Source of the DNA: Leptolyngbya sp. PCC 7375
Lineage (GTDB): Bacteria > Cyanobacteriota > Cyanobacteriia > Phormidesmidales > Phormidesmidaceae
Reading direction: 5' to 3'
NCBI RefSeq assembly: GCF_000316115.1
Contig: NZ_JH993797.1
Span: forward strand, 854,486-918,485
DNA length: 64,000 nt
The notes beneath the pieces are model-generated. The model saw only the letters and a list, made by a program, of their open reading frames with translations, did no database searches and was not told the DNA's origin. The translations under genes were made by a program, and so were the position numbers. Each line of letters begins with the position of its first letter. Position 1 is the stretch's first letter. Below, one piece after another: positions 1 through 8,814 of the stretch.

Positions 1-1038
1 ACACCGGTTTTGGCAGGCGCATTGATTCTGCTTATGTTTGACCTGATAGCTGGGACAGCATTCTTTAACCCCACAGGCGGAGGCGATCCCGTTGTTTATC
101 AGCACATGTTCTGGTTCTACTCCCACCCAGCGGTATACATCTTTGTATTGCCTCTGTTTGGAGCGATTTCTGATGTGCTACCAGTCCATGCGCGTAAGCC
201 CATCTTTGGCTATCGTGCCATTGCCTACTCCAGTTTGGTGATTAGCTTCTTGGGTCTGATTGTGTGGGCCCACCACATGTTCACCAGCGGTACTCCACCC
301 TGGTTGCGTATGTTCTTTATGATCACCACCATGGCCATTGCGGTGCCAACGGGTATTAAAGTGTTTGGTTGGACGGCCACACTGTGGCGAGGCAAGATTG
401 CTTATACCAGTGCCATGCTGTTTGCCATTGGCTTTATTGCCATCTTCGTGATTGGCGGTATTAGCGGTGTAATGCTGGCGGCGGTGCCTTTTGATATTCA
501 CGTTCATGACACCTACTTCGTCGTAGCACACTTCCACTACGTTCTGTTTGGGGCATCCATCTTTGGTATCTACATGGCTCTGTACCATTGGTTTCCCAAG
601 ATGACCGGGCGGATGTTGAATGAATTTTGGGGCAAGGTGCACTTTATCCTTACCTTTGTGGGCATGAACCTCACCTTTATGCCCATGCACCAGCTGGGGC
701 TACAGGGCATGAACCGACGTGTCGCCCTTTATGATCCCCAGTTTACAGACCTGAATGTGTTGGCCACTATTGGTGCCTACCTGATGGCAGTATCTACGGT
801 GCCCTTTATCATCAATGCTATCTGGAGCTGGCACTGGGGTGAAAAAGCACCGACCAACCCTTGGCGGGCACTGACGTTAGAGTGGCAAACACTATCACCG
901 CCGGCCCATGAAAACTTTGAAGGGGTACCTGTGATCAAGACGGGTCCCTATGACTATGGTCTGGGTTACATTCCGGTGAAAGACGATCCTGAAATTTACG
1001 AAGAAGCCATTGCAGCGGCATTGGCCCATGCGCACTAA
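1..1038 (+). CDS. ctaD: Cytochrome c oxidase subunit I, C-terminal part (runs off window start)
   Basis: The reading frame is open from the first base, so this is the 3' part of a longer gene; the internal TTG at 10 is not a start. The product is the haem-copper core subunit of the aa3-type terminal oxidase, which reduces O2 to water and pumps protons in the membrane. Seen directly: HPAVYIF helix, HHMFTSG (CuB histidine pair) and [14 protein letters not shown] (haem a3, CuB and haem a ligands), with several hydrophobic helices. Subunit III (ctaE) follows on the same strand after 81 bases, and ctaC would be expected just outside the window. Identity is secure. Confidence 0.97.
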   Translation, partial: TPVLAGALILLMFDLIAGTAFFNPTGGGDPVVYQHMFWFYSHPAVYIFVLPLFGAISDVLPVHARKPIFGYRAIAYSSLVISFLGLIVWAHHMFTSGTPPWLRMFFMITTMAIAVPTGIKVFGWTATLWRGKIAYTSAMLFAIGFIAIFVIGGISGVMLAAVPFDIHVHDTYFVVAHFHYVLFGASIFGIYMALYHWFPKMTGRMLNEFWGKVHFILTFVGMNLTFMPMHQLGLQGMNRRVALYDPQFTDLNVLATIGAYLMAVSTVPFIINAIWSWHWGEKAPTNPWRALTLEWQTLSPPAHENFEGVPVIKTGPYDYGLGYIPVKDDPEIYEEAIAAALAHAH

Positions 1039-1119
1039 TGGATAACTGTCCCCTCCCAGGAGGGGATGATTTTAGAAAAGATTTAGTTTAGATGGATTCT
1101 TCTCTGTTACTCTCCTCCT

Positions 1120-1734
1120 ATGCAAAGCTCAGCTGTTAACCAAGCCGATACTGTTGTCGTCGACCATCGTGATCACGCCCATGACGAACATCCCGATTTA
1201 CGAATGTTCGGTGTGCTTGTCTTCCTCTGTGCCGAGAGTATGATCTTTCTCGGTCTCTTTATCGCTTACCTCAGCTTTCGGTTGATGGCTCCAGCCTGGC
1301 CCCCAGAAGGAACCGAAGGTTTAGAGCTACTACTACCGGGGATCAACACCATCATTCTGATTTCCAGTAGTTTTGTGATTCACAACGCTGACACAGCCAT
1401 TAAGCAAAACAATGTCAGCGCCATGCGTAAGTGGTTTGCGATCACGGCTGTAATGGGAGCAGTCTTCCTGGGTGGACAAATCTATGAGTACACCCATCTA
1501 GAGTTTGGACTAACGACCAATCTTTTTGCCAGTACCTTCTATGTATTGACTGGGTTTCACGGTTTGCACGTATTGTTTGGCTTGCTGATGATGTTGGCTG
1601 TATTGTTTCGTTCTCGAAAGGCAGCCCACTACTCCTATGAAAATCACTTTGGCATCGAGGCGACAGAACTTTACTGGCACTTTGTTGATGTCATTTGGAT
1701 TATCTTATTTGCCCTGCTATACCTGTGGCGCTAG
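1120..1734 (+). CDS. ctaE: Cytochrome c oxidase subunit III
   Basis: A 204-residue integral membrane protein with five hydrophobic segments, the short form usual in bacteria. It stabilises the oxidase core near the proton-uptake side. Recognisable family features are the ESMIFLGLFIAYLSFR helix, the FYVLTGFHGLHVLFGL segment and the C-terminal ATELYWHFVDVIWIILFALLYL segment with its conserved Glu and His. It follows ctaD directly, so the two are probably co-transcribed. The His/Asp-rich N-terminus (residues 14-24) is soluble. A strong hairpin lies right after the stop. Confidence 0.96.
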   Translation: MQSSAVNQADTVVVDHRDHAHDEHPDLRMFGVLVFLCAESMIFLGLFIAYLSFRLMAPAWPPEGTEGLELLLPGINTIILISSSFVIHNADTAIKQNNVSAMRKWFAITAVMGAVFLGGQIYEYTHLEFGLTTNLFASTFYVLTGFHGLHVLFGLLMMLAVLFRSRKAAHYSYENHFGIEATELYWHFVDVIWIILFALLYLWR

Positions 1735-1751
1735 CTAAATTTTTAGAATTC

Positions 1752-1796
1752 ACAGCAAATCCCTGGTGGATAGCCTATCCATCAGGGATTTGCTGT
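1752..1796. terminator. Long inverted repeat, probable bidirectional terminator
   Basis: A 45-base near-perfect palindrome: ACAGCAAATCCCTG at the left end is mirrored by CAGGGATTTGCTGT at the right, with a GGATAG/CTATCC core and one mismatched pair. It sits between the convergent ends of ctaE (plus) and the ligand-binding protein gene (minus) and probably stops transcription from both sides. Confidence 0.75.
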
Positions 1797-1813
1797 AAAG
1801 CCGATTGTGTTAA

Positions 1814-3238
1814 CTACCCTTCTGGCTGAAACCCGTCCTTGGTCATGACGCCAAGGGAAAGGAGTTCATACCCCGTTCTAGTATCGGGGTTGATGCTCAC
1901 CCTAAGTAAACGCACAGCATCATTGGTATTACTATCGATGGCCTGTTGAACGCCTTGCCGCGTGGGAGACTGCTTAAGTCCCGTAATCACTGCCTGAGTA
2001 AGATTGTAGCTGGCAGAGGTGCTCCAATCTGTTGATTTTTCCCAAAGGTCTTGGGTTGGCTCGTTAAAGGGAGATGCAGCACTTTGATAAAGGGCATCTG
2101 GCACAGCCAAAATAGTCCCGGTAGCCATTGAACCAAATAGATTTAAGACCTCTGGGCTAAAGAGCTCATGTCCGCCAAAAACGTGACGATAAAAATGGTC
2201 AACCTGATCGTTAGGGATAATTTCAATGGATTCCGTTGCAGTTTTGAGGGGACTATCTCCTGGTGATAGGACAAAGATTTCTGCCGTTGGTGTTTCAGTA
2301 GGAGCCCTAGCGGATAACTCAGCCAGGTTCACCTCAGCCGTCATCGTGCCTTGATTAGCCTGGAGAGCCTTTTCAAAATTAGATTTAAAGGCAAGGCTGG
2401 AGTCGCTATTGCCATCGTAGAAAAGAATGGCAGTGCGGTGGTTTAGCTTTGCCATGTAAAACGCTAAGGCATCTGCAATGGGCAAATCGTTGGCCAGCAG
2501 TGGCTTAATGGCCGGGCTGGCACCTGCACTGGTGGAGACAAAGGGCAGAGCACTGGCCGTGTAAATCTCCGATGTAGCATTGGCAGTTTCTGTAGTATTG
2601 TGACCAAGCACACCCACAATATCGGGGGATTCGCTGAGATCAGCGGCAATTTGCTGTGCGATCGCAACCTCTTCTTGATCATCAGCCAAGAAAATCCGCA
2701 GCGATTTCCCTTGAATGCCACCGGCCTGATTGATTTCTGTCTGAGCCTGGGCCACCCCCCGCAGCAGGCTTGAAGCTGTTGTGGGATCTGACTTAAGCGG
2801 GACAACGATAGCTAAACCATAGGCCTCTTGCTCACCAATGCGAGCATTGTTCAGGTAAACCAATGTTTCCGGGTCAGAAACATCTGCTTTACGTGCACTT
2901 TCAAAGGCAGTAACGGCAGCACCGTAGTCTCCAGAAGCGATGGCTTCCGCCCCTTCCTGCTTAATGGGTAGCGCCGACGTGGCCAGCAAAATTTGCTCAC
3001 CTTGACTCAGCTGGCTAGAAAGCCCTGCCGACGCGTCTGACTCAGGTGTCTCAAGCTGAATTTCTTCAGACGCCGTCTGCGCAGTGCCATCGCTTAGACC
3101 TAATTCACCGCGACTGATCCACGTAAGTCCTAAGAAAGCAGCACCCAGAATACCAGTTGCCACTAAAAATACCTTGATACTAAATAGATCCTGGCCTTTT
3201 TCCGTTTTGCGGAAGTCACCTCCACCTTCGGGTGTCAT
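1814..3238 (-). CDS. Membrane-anchored ABC-type ligand-binding (Leu/Ile/Val-like) protein with TPR-like segment
   Basis: 474 residues. An N-terminal transmembrane segment (about residues 22-42, FLVATGILGAAFLGLTW) is followed by an acidic linker and a helical TPR-like stretch (about 95-135, ending ADVSDPETLVYLNNARIG). A type I periplasmic-binding fold follows (from YGLAIVVPLKSD to the end) with the typical GVLGHNTTE and PFVSTSAGASPA motifs of branched-chain amino-acid-type receptors. It probably senses or captures a small ligand at the cytoplasmic membrane. No permease or ATPase genes lie next to it, so it is an orphan receptor and the ligand is unknown. Alternative: the sensory moiety of a signalling protein. 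Confidence 0.8.
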   Translation of the reverse strand: MTPEGGGDFRKTEKGQDLFSIKVFLVATGILGAAFLGLTWISRGELGLSDGTAQTASEEIQLETPESDASAGLSSQLSQGEQILLATSALPIKQEGAEAIASGDYGAAVTAFESARKADVSDPETLVYLNNARIGEQEAYGLAIVVPLKSDPTTASSLLRGVAQAQTEINQAGGIQGKSLRIFLADDQEEVAIAQQIAADLSESPDIVGVLGHNTTETANATSEIYTASALPFVSTSAGASPAIKPLLANDLPIADALAFYMAKLNHRTAILFYDGNSDSSLAFKSNFEKALQANQGTMTAEVNLAELSARAPTETPTAEIFVLSPGDSPLKTATESIEIIPNDQVDHFYRHVFGGHELFSPEVLNLFGSMATGTILAVPDALYQSAASPFNEPTQDLWEKSTDWSTSASYNLTQAVITGLKQSPTRQGVQQAIDSNTNDAVRLLRVSINPDTRTGYELLSLGVMTKDGFQPEG

Positions 3239-3524
3239 AGCAATATAAGTGGGGATAGATAGTCATGAATGTTCAACTAGTTTTTTGCAGATGGGTTAAT
3301 GCATAAACAAGGTCAATACAAGGCAACATACACGAAAAGTCTCGCATTTTTAACACACCCTACAGTTTATTCATATGGGCAAATTACCGAAACACCTAGA
3401 ACCATTAGAAAGTTGGGACAGGTAATAACAAGTACACCTCCTTTTCACAAATACCGGTCATCTGGTGTTATTTGCGCATATTGATAGCATTGCCTGCCAA
3501 AGTCATCGCTGATGGCGTCAACCC
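3239..3524. other. Intergenic stretch without recognised gene
   Basis: 286 bases between the ligand-binding protein start and the benE stop. Short ORFs here run antisense into benE or lack plausible starts. It probably holds the promoter of the ligand-binding protein gene; I see no clear motif. Confidence 0.4.
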
Positions 3525-4691
3525 TCACAGGGTATTAAATCGAACAATCAGTGTTGCTAAGCCGCCAGCTAATATCCCCCAGAATGCAGAACCGATGCCA
3601 AAGAGGCTGATGCCTGATGCTGTAACCAGGAAGGTCACCAGGGCGGGTTCGCGTTCTTTTTCCTGGATTAAGGCGCTGACTAATCCTTTACCGATGGTAC
3701 CGAGCAGGGCCAGTCCTGCGATCGCAACCACTAATTCCCGAGGCAGCGCTGAAAAAATACCCACCACTGTGGCCCCAAATAATCCGATCACGATATAAAG
3801 CACCCCAACCGTCACCGCTGCAACGTAGCGTTTATCCGGGTCTTCATGGGCTTCCCGCCCCATGGAAATGGCAGCTGTAATGGCCGCCAGATTAATGGCA
3901 AAAGCACCAAAGGGAGCCAGTATTAACGACGCCATCCCACTCCAGCTAATCAGGGGGGAGGTGGGCACCTGGTAGCCAAAGGCTCGGATTGTAGCCACTC
4001 CCGGTACATTTTGCGAGGCCATGGTGACAATAAATAGGGGCAGCGCAATGCCAACCAGGGCGTTGATCGAAAATTTAGGTGCAATAAAAACCGGTTGAGC
4101 CCACTGCAGCTGCACAGTCTCCAGTTGCAATAATCCTTGAGCAGCCGCCAGTAAAGTTCCTAAAATCAAAGCAGCAATCACAGCGTAGCGCGGGTTGTAG
4201 CGCCGCATGACCAGGTAGGCAATAAACATGGCAAACACCATCAAAAATTGGGTTTGCATCGCCGTAAAAACATTCAGGCCAAACTGCAACAGCACTCCCG
4301 CCAGCATGGCTGACGCCAGCGATAGGGGCAGGTGATCCATCATCCGCTCAAACCAGCCAGTAAAGCCAAACAGGACCATCAGCCCAGCAGAAATGATAAA
4401 GGCTCCCGTGGCTTCTGCCAGGGTGACATCGGCGGTGGTGGTCACCAACATGGCTGCACCTGGTGTAGACCAGGCCATCACGATGGGGGCACGATAGCGC
4501 AGGGAGAGAATAATGCCAGTCAACCCCATGCCCCAGCCCAAGGCCCATAGCCAGGAGCCAATTTCGGTTGGGTTTGCCCCTAAAGTCTGTGCAGCTTGGA
4601 AAACGATCACGGCTGCACTAGTAAAGCCCACCAGGATGCTAACAAAGCCTGAAATTACCGCAGATAGCGAGAAATCTTTGAAGAAGGTCAT
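3525..4691 (-). CDS. benE: BenE family (benzoate/H+ symporter-like) transporter
   Basis: 388 residues, about 11-12 hydrophobic segments. The family signature YRAPIVMAWSTPGAAML is present near residue 70, together with the GxASQNVPGVA-type motif (SQNVPGVATIRAFGY) near residue 230. Family members are secondary transporters attributed to aromatic acids such as benzoate; the substrate here is not shown by sequence. The gene starts 41 bases after the AraC-type gene ends, on the same strand, so that regulator probably controls it. No aromatic catabolic genes are in the window. Confidence 0.85.
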   Translation of the reverse strand: MTFFKDFSLSAVISGFVSILVGFTSAAVIVFQAAQTLGANPTEIGSWLWALGWGMGLTGIILSLRYRAPIVMAWSTPGAAMLVTTTADVTLAEATGAFIISAGLMVLFGFTGWFERMMDHLPLSLASAMLAGVLLQFGLNVFTAMQTQFLMVFAMFIAYLVMRRYNPRYAVIAALILGTLLAAAQGLLQLETVQLQWAQPVFIAPKFSINALVGIALPLFIVTMASQNVPGVATIRAFGYQVPTSPLISWSGMASLILAPFGAFAINLAAITAAISMGREAHEDPDKRYVAAVTVGVLYIVIGLFGATVVGIFSALPRELVVAIAGLALLGTIGKGLVSALIQEKEREPALVTFLVTASGISLFGIGSAFWGILAGGLATLIVRFNTL

Positions 4692-4732
4692 GATATCCCT
4701 AGATGCACGACTGGCTTCCAGGTTAAAAATGA

Positions 4733-5575
4733 CTACCCCAAACCGTATTGGACGGAATTGCCCTTTTGATATTGACCAGGGGTGACACCGTAGGTTTTCT
4801 TAAAGGCGCGGTTGAGGTGGCTTTGGTCATAGAAACCATGGTCGGTTGCGATCGCAGCCAGCGATCCGCCATTCCGTAGCGATCGCTTTGCCTGGATCAG
4901 CCGCCAGTGCCGCTGATACTGATGGGGTGCACAGCCCACCTGCTGACGAAAACAACGAATCAAATAATAGGGGCTCAGGTTCACCAACTGAGCTAGCTCA
5001 TCCAGGGAGACATTGTCGGCATAGTGAGCTTCAAGATAGGTGCGCACATGGGCAACCGCCTTTGATTCTGGTTTGACAGGCCTAACAATAAATGGATTTT
5101 CTGCATTTAGCTGGAAGAGTTTTGACAACAGTTCTAGCAGCAGAGACTGTTGTTTGAGCTGAGAACTCGGTATGGTTAAACAGCGAAACAGCCCATAGAA
5201 AATTGGTTGTAGTGAAGATTTCTCTAAGATGGGCTCCTTAAAGTAGGGAATGCTCTGTCCTGGCCAATCTAACTCAGCTACAAGCTGATCAATCTGTGAA
5301 AACTCGATGTAGATATTGCGAAAGCCCCAGCCTTCTGTTGAAGCAACCTGCCCTGTGTGAATATCACCTGGATTGATCAAATTAAAACTGCCAGAACCCA
5401 GAATATGATTTTCACCATGATGTTGGCAGCAGCCTTGACCACTCTCATTAAAACCGATGGTATAGGCCTCATGAAAATGCTTACCAAACCGATGTCGGTG
5501 CAGTTGAGCCTCAAAGAGTTCAATACCTGGCAGGTCTGTTTTCCAAAGACGTGCTGAGTCAGTTTGTCTGCTCAT
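4733..5575 (-). CDS. AraC family transcriptional regulator
   Basis: About 280 residues from the chosen start (MSRQTDSARLW). An upstream ATG at 5626 lies inside the preceding HNH gene; the ATG at 5575 forms an ATGA overlap with the HNH stop codon and is preferred. The N-terminal half is a cupin-type AraC ligand-binding domain (LHRHRFGKHFHEAYTIG, NPGDIHTG). The C-terminal half has the two helix-turn-helix units of AraC (VSLDELAQLVNLSPYYLIRCFRQQVG and LAAIATDHGFYDQSHLNRAFKKTYGVTPGQYQ). It directly precedes benE and is the likely local activator of that transporter. Confidence 0.88.
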   Translation of the reverse strand: MSRQTDSARLWKTDLPGIELFEAQLHRHRFGKHFHEAYTIGFNESGQGCCQHHGENHILGSGSFNLINPGDIHTGQVASTEGWGFRNIYIEFSQIDQLVAELDWPGQSIPYFKEPILEKSSLQPIFYGLFRCLTIPSSQLKQQSLLLELLSKLFQLNAENPFIVRPVKPESKAVAHVRTYLEAHYADNVSLDELAQLVNLSPYYLIRCFRQQVGCAPHQYQRHWRLIQAKRSLRNGGSLAAIATDHGFYDQSHLNRAFKKTYGVTPGQYQKGNSVQYGLG

Positions 5576-6024
5576 TTTTCCTGTTGCAAATCTTGGACAG
5601 GTGGATGCCATCCGCCTCGAATCCAAAGTCTCCGAGCACGTTTAATAGCACCATCATCATGAAAATCATCATTCATATCCAGACGTTGGATGGTTGCCCG
5701 TCCAATAGAGGTTATTCCCAAAATCTTTTCTCTGTCAGCAGACCAGACAAAGTGCTCTAACCACTTATGGAATCTAGGATTGAAAATTGGCACCTCTTCT
5801 TGGGTATCAGGGTCGGTAGCGTTAATAAAGTTATAGCGGCGACCGTTACAACGATGACAAGCAAGGGCAAGATTCTCTTCAGTATCGGTCCCTCCTAGAG
5901 ATCTTGGAGTGAGGTGATCGAATGTAAATAGGGATGCACTTGCTTCTTCTGAAGAATGACAATACTCGCATAACAAGTTGGCGCGCTGGCGAATACGCTG
6001 ACGAATATCTTGGCTAATCGTCAT
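5572..6024 (-). CDS. HNH endonuclease family protein
   Basis: 150 residues. A zinc-chelating HNH nuclease core is plain: CEYC near residues 19-22, then FDHLTPRSLGGTDTEENL with the catalytic His, then CHRCNGRR. Such stand-alone proteins cut DNA in phage, intron and defence contexts, but many cyanobacterial copies have no known role. It overlaps the upstream small gene and the downstream AraC gene by ATGA at both ends, so the three are translationally coupled. The stop at 5572-5574 is shared with the AraC start. Confidence 0.85.
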   Translation of the reverse strand: MTISQDIRQRIRQRANLLCEYCHSSEEASASLFTFDHLTPRSLGGTDTEENLALACHRCNGRRYNFINATDPDTQEEVPIFNPRFHKWLEHFVWSADREKILGITSIGRATIQRLDMNDDFHDDGAIKRARRLWIRGGWHPPVQDLQQEK

Positions 6025-6260
6025 GAATCAGCAATAAGGCGAGCATTCATCAACGTAAAAATGCGATCAAGTTCAGTAATACCTGCAAGTTCTGCAGTTT
6101 CTTCTGAGGTAAGGGTGTCTGCTTTTTTACGGTCAAGCAAAGTTTCGAGACGGATTTGTAGTTCGTCAGTAAATTTGAATAGTTTGAGCCCTCTTACCTG
6201 TTGAAGGTGTACACCACTTTCAATCCAGGAAGAAGGTTGCACCATTGTTTGGGTGATCAT
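6021..6260 (-). CDS. Small protein coupled to the HNH gene
   Basis: 79 residues (MITQTMVQPSSW...), no membrane segment, predicted mostly helical after residue 25 (LFKFTDELQIRLETLLDRKKADTLTSEETAELAGITELDRIF). Its stop codon overlaps the start of the HNH gene by ATGA (6021-6024). I recognise no domain. The tight coupling suggests a partner of the HNH protein, for example a regulator, but this is inference. Confidence 0.7.
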   Translation of the reverse strand: MITQTMVQPSSWIESGVHLQQVRGLKLFKFTDELQIRLETLLDRKKADTLTSEETAELAGITELDRIFTLMNARLIADS

Positions 6261-6405
6261 GACGATGGCTCCTACACAAACTTTTAACTACTGGACTCAT
6301 TTAAACAGCCTAGCAAATTAATTATTATGCTTGCTACAGACAGCTTTGCTATTTGCAAGTCCACGTTATCTGGTACTTCTTTAGAAGTTCTACAGTGATT
6401 TGTAT

Positions 6406-7431
6406 CTATTCATAGATATGTTCTCCTTTTTGTAATCGGGCAGCGATTTCATAGGTTTGACCTTGAGAGCGCATCGTAGGAGCATGGGCTGCCAGATATC
6501 GCGCCGTCGCGATAAGAATATGTATCCCTGCTTCATGGTTTTGCCAGTGCTGATATTGTTGTACGGCAGCTTCTAAATTCTGAATCGTGTGAAAATCGCG
6601 ATCTTCCTGTAACAACAATTTGCCTAACATCTCTAACAATTGGGTTGAATCTCCACCACTGTGCAGATAAGTGCCGACTAGAGTCCCAGCAGCATTCACC
6701 TGTTGCTGTCGATCCAGCAGTTCAGGTAGCTCTGATATCAAAGTTGTAGGATCTTCAACTCGTTTTGCTGGGTCAGGTAAACGTGCTGGGGGAACATTCA
6801 AAAATCGGTTGAGATAGACGGCCATGGCAGCATCAAACACACCGCGCAGCAATTCTGTTGAGCTAACTCGTTTTAGCCCTTGGTGAACGGCATTGGCAAA
6901 GGTGAACGTATGATGGGCCGTATCCCAATCACGGAAGTCGTTGTTGGTTTGGAATTGGGCAATGCGTAGCGCTGCAGCATAGGCGACAATTCTGGCCAAT
7001 TGCTCAGGGGTACATCCCTGGCGGAGGGTGTTAAGAAGGGTGGTTGCGATCGCATCCGGATCATCCCCCAATAAAATAGATATCAGGTGCTCAACATCGG
7101 TTTTAATAATGTCTTGGCCGTTTGACTTTGCCCTACCTGAAGCTAAGGCCTCTGGCAATGCCTCAAATGCCCTCTCTAAAATTGCGACCAAATCAATCGG
7201 ATAGCGCCAGGCATTGGCTTCTTCCATGCGCTCTGCATGGGCATACCCCCTTACCACACTGGTTAGAACAGTCTCAGCATTTTGCCAGCCAGTCTGGTCC
7301 AAAGCTTCTAGTGCCTTGTTGGTAAAGTCCAGGGCATGACCACCATCAATAAACCGATGATCTGTGGCTGCTGCGAACAGCATATCCGCCAGGTTTTGGG
7401 GTTCAATACCAGCTTGCACTGCCGATACCAA
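6406..7431 (-). CDS. C-terminal half of the interrupted Rieske protein
   Basis: The frame is open upstream to the element at 7590; the first possible start in it is near 7431 (GTG-type, reading VSAVQAGIEP). The part before that reads GLSAVARDCAGKPPRF, plainly the continuation of the Rieske gene. The region is alpha-helical and His-rich (DHRFIDGGHALDFTNKALEAL, YAHAERMEEANAWRYP), without an assigned domain. It probably has no promoter of its own now. Confidence 0.6.
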   Translation of the reverse strand: MVSAVQAGIEPQNLADMLFAAATDHRFIDGGHALDFTNKALEALDQTGWQNAETVLTSVVRGYAHAERMEEANAWRYPIDLVAILERAFEALPEALASGRAKSNGQDIIKTDVEHLISILLGDDPDAIATTLLNTLRQGCTPEQLARIVAYAAALRIAQFQTNNDFRDWDTAHHTFTFANAVHQGLKRVSSTELLRGVFDAAMAVYLNRFLNVPPARLPDPAKRVEDPTTLISELPELLDRQQQVNAAGTLVGTYLHSGGDSTQLLEMLGKLLLQEDRDFHTIQNLEAAVQQYQHWQNHEAGIHILIATARYLAAHAPTMRSQGQTYEIAARLQKGEHIYE

Positions 7432-7589
7432 GCAACGTTCTGCCCCTTGAGCATCGCGTACCTCAATAAATTGTCGGAACCATCCTTTTAGAGTAGGAAA
7501 ATCTGCTGGTGTATTGGGTAACGGTTGAATGGTGAATCTTGGTGGCTTACCTGCACAGTCCCGAGCTACAGCTGAAAGGCCATGGTACA

Positions 7590-7760
7590 GGGTATGACCT
7601 CAATTAGATGTCTATTAAAAAGTCAGAAATCCTAAGCCCTACAAGAAGCTTACAATCTCCATCACGCTGAAACTGAGAAAATTTATTCTTCGCTCAAATC
7701 TTCCTGAAACCCTTGCTGGATAAGCGTTATAGCACTCTACATCGTGTCGAGGTCATACCC
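7590..7760. mobile_element. MITE-like 171-bp insertion with 12-bp inverted ends and 8-bp target duplication
   Basis: The left end GGGTATGACCTC (7590-7601) is perfectly inverted at the right end GAGGTCATACCC (7749-7760). The similarity extends weakly inward through GATGT on both sides. The 8-base sequence ATGGTACA flanks it on both sides (7582-7589 and 7761-7768). The element has no ORF of useful length and is therefore non-autonomous. The transposase that would mobilise it is not evident in this window; the IS630 and IS5-type genes here have different ends. Confidence 0.85.
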
Positions 7761-8360
7761 ATGGTACATGGCCCTAGACCGATCATCCGCAGCTAAATGG
7801 GGTAACAACTGCATCATACAGGTGTGAATTGTCAGACCCGTACCCCAACCTTCACGGCGGTAGCGTACTCCAAAATCCAGCCCTGTTTGAAACGGTTCTG
7901 TTGGTTTTACCCCAGCTGCCAACTGAGCGATCACTGATTTAGCAACTACCAGGGAAATGCCCTGTTCTAAACCATCCAATAGTCGCTGATGTTGATAGCC
8001 TGGGGTATGGTTAGAGGCAGATGGAGCTATCCATACCGTTCCGTCTCTTAGTTCCACTGGAAAGGCACGACCGTCATCAGCCCAGATATCGAAGGTGCCG
8101 CCACTGGTGAGGTCAAATCGGGCATGGTGCCAATGACAGGTCAAAATACAGTCTTTGACACTGCCTTTATGGAGGGGAAAGCCCATGTGGGGACAGCGAT
8201 TATCGATAGCGTAGATCTTGTCATTATGGTGGAAGAGGGCAATGGCATAGCCCTCGGCATGAACAACCATAACTCCTGCAGCTTTAACTTCTGAAACCTG
8301 AGCAACCGGAACAAACTTTTGTTGAGCTGACTGTTGAATGGCTACCATATTGACCATCAT
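7737..8360 (-). CDS. Rieske 2Fe-2S domain protein, N-terminal fragment left by insertion
   Basis: 207 codons from ATG to a stop inside the inserted element; the last five residues (DLDTM region) are encoded by the element. The fragment retains a complete Rieske fold with Cys-X-His and Cys-X-X-His cluster ligands, so it could still make a small iron-sulphur protein. Normally this domain would pass electrons or act as an oxygenase ferredoxin-like module fused to the C-terminal half. Confidence 0.75.
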   Translation of the reverse strand: MMVNMVAIQQSAQQKFVPVAQVSEVKAAGVMVVHAEGYAIALFHHNDKIYAIDNRCPHMGFPLHKGSVKDCILTCHWHHARFDLTSGGTFDIWADDGRAFPVELRDGTVWIAPSASNHTPGYQHQRLLDGLEQGISLVVAKSVIAQLAAGVKPTEPFQTGLDFGVRYRREGWGTGLTIHTCMMQLLPHLAADDRSRAMYHGYDLDTM

Positions 8361-8512
8361 TCATTCTCTCACAAAGATTAATTTTGTTTATTTAACTCTC
8401 AGCTGGATCTTAACCAAGTATGCGGTGAGATTCAGAAGAGCTTTCTATCTTAAAAACTATAAGGGGTGTTAACCAATGGGTTATCACCTTTCATTGCATC
8501 GAGGTTTTTGAA

Positions 8513-8689
8513 ATGAAACGCTTCTTCTTATCCACACTAACAGTTTTGATGTCCATGGGTGCAGTCACTAGCGTGGCTAGCGCGGCCCAGGTGGGTCTTG
8601 GCAACCCCATTGCCGATCTCAATGAAGATGGTAGGGTTACCCTCCACGAAGTGGTTACCTACAATCGCGATCAGAGGGATAAAAATTAA
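8513..8689 (+). CDS. Small secreted protein with EF-hand-like loop
   Basis: A 58-residue ORF beginning MKRFFLSTLTVLMSMG, a clear signal peptide with an Ala-X-Ala-type cleavage region (VASAAQ) near residue 25. The mature part of about 33 residues contains a calcium-loop-like run, DLNEDGRVTLHE (residues 35-46), matching the D-x-N-x-D-G spacing of EF-hands and dockerins. It is probably periplasmic. It sits alone on the plus strand between the Rieske gene and the arsenic cluster. Confidence 0.65.
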   Translation: MKRFFLSTLTVLMSMGAVTSVASAAQVGLGNPIADLNEDGRVTLHEVVTYNRDQRDKN

Positions 8690-8719
8690 AAAACAAAATT
8701 ACATCGGGTTATCTCCATA

Positions 8720-8740
8720 GGGGCGCACAGCCGTGCGCCC
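8720..8740. repeat. Short GC-rich hairpin (REP-like/terminator)
   Basis: GGGCGCAC and GTGCGCCC form an 8-bp stem around AGCC, 30 bases after the small secreted protein gene. It may end that transcript. It belongs by sequence to the 'taggggcg' hairpins also seen near 11.4 and 28.8 kb. Confidence 0.5.
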
Positions 8741-8814
8741 TGCAAAAGATTTGAATGAATACCCGTATCCCAGACCCCATAGGCATGGGTCCCTATGGAT
8801 TGGCTCTCTATGGG

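Larger units (their letters stand above)
6406..8360 (-). pseudogene. Rieske 2Fe-2S protein gene interrupted by a 171-bp element
   Basis: The gene exists as two in-frame parts (7737-8360 and 6406 to about 7589) separated by an insertion at 7590-7760. Removing the element and one 8-base target copy (179 bases) restores a single frame of about 591 codons. The junction then reads DRSRAMYHGLSAVARDCAGK, with no lost or gained residue. The N-terminal Rieske domain has both cluster-binding pairs, CPHMGFPLHKG and CHWHHARFD. The long C-terminal half (about 390 residues) is helical and of unknown role. The interruption looks recent because both halves remain fully open. Confidence 0.88.

Noticed and set aside
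178..690. 170-codon minus-strand ORF opposite ctaD
   Set aside because: Antisense shadow of a strongly conserved gene; composition is His/Gly-rich nonsense.
3472..3798. Plus-strand ORF overlapping the benE end
   Set aside because: Shadow of benE in another frame; no domain and no ribosome-binding site.
7590..7760. Intron or intein explanation for the split Rieske gene
   Set aside because: The 8-bp target duplication and inverted ends fit transposition; 171 bp is far too short for a group I/II intron or intein and no splice motifs are present.
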